This document shows positions 63,301-64,000 of a stretch of DNA of 64,000 bases, one piece after another. Position numbers and translations under genes: made by a program. The notes under the pieces were generated by a model. It saw only the letters and a list, made by a program, of their open reading frames with translations, was not told the origin of the DNA and did no database searches. The stretch is taken from positions 310,001 to 374,000 of the forward strand of contig CANTUR010000534.1 in NCBI GenBank assembly GCA_947683625.1, read 5' to 3'. Every line of letters begins with the position of its first letter. Positions within the stretch are counted from its first letter, which is position 1. The stretch is from Mallotus nudiflorus. Lineage: Eukaryota > Streptophyta > Magnoliopsida > Malpighiales > Euphorbiaceae.

Positions 63301-64000
63301 TTTTTTTTGTCAATTAAAAAATATTAGTAAATAGGGAAATGTACAAGAAAGAGCAATATGTTTACAATAAATACAAGTTCTACCACACAATCTTGTTTTG
63401 TCAAAAACATCACCAAAAGAAAAAAAGAAAACAATAGTAAAGACATAAAATAAAGGCACAATTACATCAGTACAACAGTATCGCATGAAGAGAATATATA
63501 AATTGGCAATTGAACGAGTCAAACTTAGAGAAACTTAAACTACAGATGACAGACCAAATCAATACTCTAACATCCTCAGTGAATAAATGGGCATAGCAAA
63601 ACTCATTTTACAATTAGATAAAAAAATATTGAATAATGGGTAATTCAAATCAATACTTTCCTCAAGAACGAGATTATCTTCTTCTCCATGAAAATCAGCA
63701 CAACGTTTTGCTCTTCCTTGCACCCATTAAACTCCCATATAAGGAGAGCAAAAGTTCGACAAAGGAAAAGTAAAAGAGAGAGTCAACCTTATATCTAAAA
63801 AAACTACTATTTATTATAATAGAATAACTTAATATATATAGAAGAGTAAGACACGGAATCAATTTCCAGATAAAAATGATCAAAAATTGAACCCTACAAC
63901 CAACAGAAGATGATGGGTAAACAGTACTTAAAGAAATATAGAGAAAAGTCAGAAAGAAATAAGATGAGCAGATCTTTAATTAGGATCATATTTTATTATC
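60311..64000. other. AT-rich region to the end of the window, no gene recognised
   Basis: No ORF here resembles a known protein. An (ATT)n run lies at 60781-60823. From about 60874 the sequence TGTTAGGAATTTAATTTT followed by a CTATAAATATATAAG box and TTCTTGTGAATCAACG resembles a retrotransposon LTR leader, but no matching end or TSD was found. A two-unit repeat lies at 61410-61565. A long homopurine/AT tract is at about 62790-62830. The last 700 bases (63300-64000) are non-coding on both strands as far as I can see. Confidence 0.5.
61410..61565. repeat. Imperfect tandem duplication, ~78-bp unit
   Basis: Units at 61410-61487 and 61488-61565 share TCAAATTTTCCATCACG / TTAAATTTTCCGTCACG, then a GAAATTTTAAATTT / AAGATTTTGAATTT block, then TTGTACCCTTATTATT / TCGTATCTTCGTTATT. 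The divergence is considerable, and the unit ends resemble the B-box-like part of the SINE-like family noted elsewhere. Confidence 0.5.

Overview
The window looks like nuclear DNA from a flowering plant, a eudicot. Gene bodies are intron-rich with GT-AG introns and moderate GC. They sit in very AT-rich intergenic DNA full of (TA)n, LTR-retrotransposon remains, a MULE-type DNA transposon and small foldback or SINE-like repeats. Products are plant-specific or plant-typical: a DUF936 protein, a vacuolar sorting receptor, an RSL-class bHLH factor, a ZFPL1-type zinc-finger protein, BUB3, and a plastid ClpR1 subunit. I cannot name the species. All exon models were built by eye from splice sites and reading-frame continuity; each closes in frame from ATG to stop.

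Layout. 0.9-3.7 kb: DUF936 gene (+, 4 exons). 5.6-11.2 kb: vacuolar sorting receptor of the VSR1 type (+, 12 exons). 12.4-13.9 kb: RSL class II bHLH factor (-, 5 exons), convergent with the receptor gene. 14-21.8 kb: gene-free AT-rich DNA with SINE-like copies and a small MITE-like element. 21.8-38 kb: a direct tandem duplication of a roughly 3.2-kb non-coding segment. Its left copy was inflated to about 13 kb by three LTR-element insertions: a 1.9-kb solo LTR (TSD GACAT), and a 4.6-kb Copia element (153-bp LTRs, TSD TTTTC) that was itself split by a 3.2-kb solo LTR (TSD GTGGA). The right copy keeps the uninterrupted sites. 39.7-43.8 kb: decayed MuDR/MULE transposase pseudogene with an internal 458-bp tandem duplication. 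45.1-50.2 kb: ZFPL1-like gene (-, 9 exons). 52.1-54.9 kb: BUB3 (+, 9 exons), divergent from ZFPL1. 55.6-59.0 kb: CLPR1 (-, 9 exons), tail-to-tail with BUB3. 59.3-60.3 kb: a foldback repeat. The rest to 64 kb is AT-rich DNA without a recognisable gene.

The six intact genes are unrelated housekeeping or developmental genes: vacuolar cargo sorting, root-hair/tip-growth transcription, Golgi zinc-finger protein, spindle checkpoint and plastid proteolysis. Nothing suggests they act as one pathway or cluster. I did not find a convincing new biological system. The most informative structure is the nested insertion history at 21.8-38 kb, where an internal empty-site control lies next to the inserted copy.
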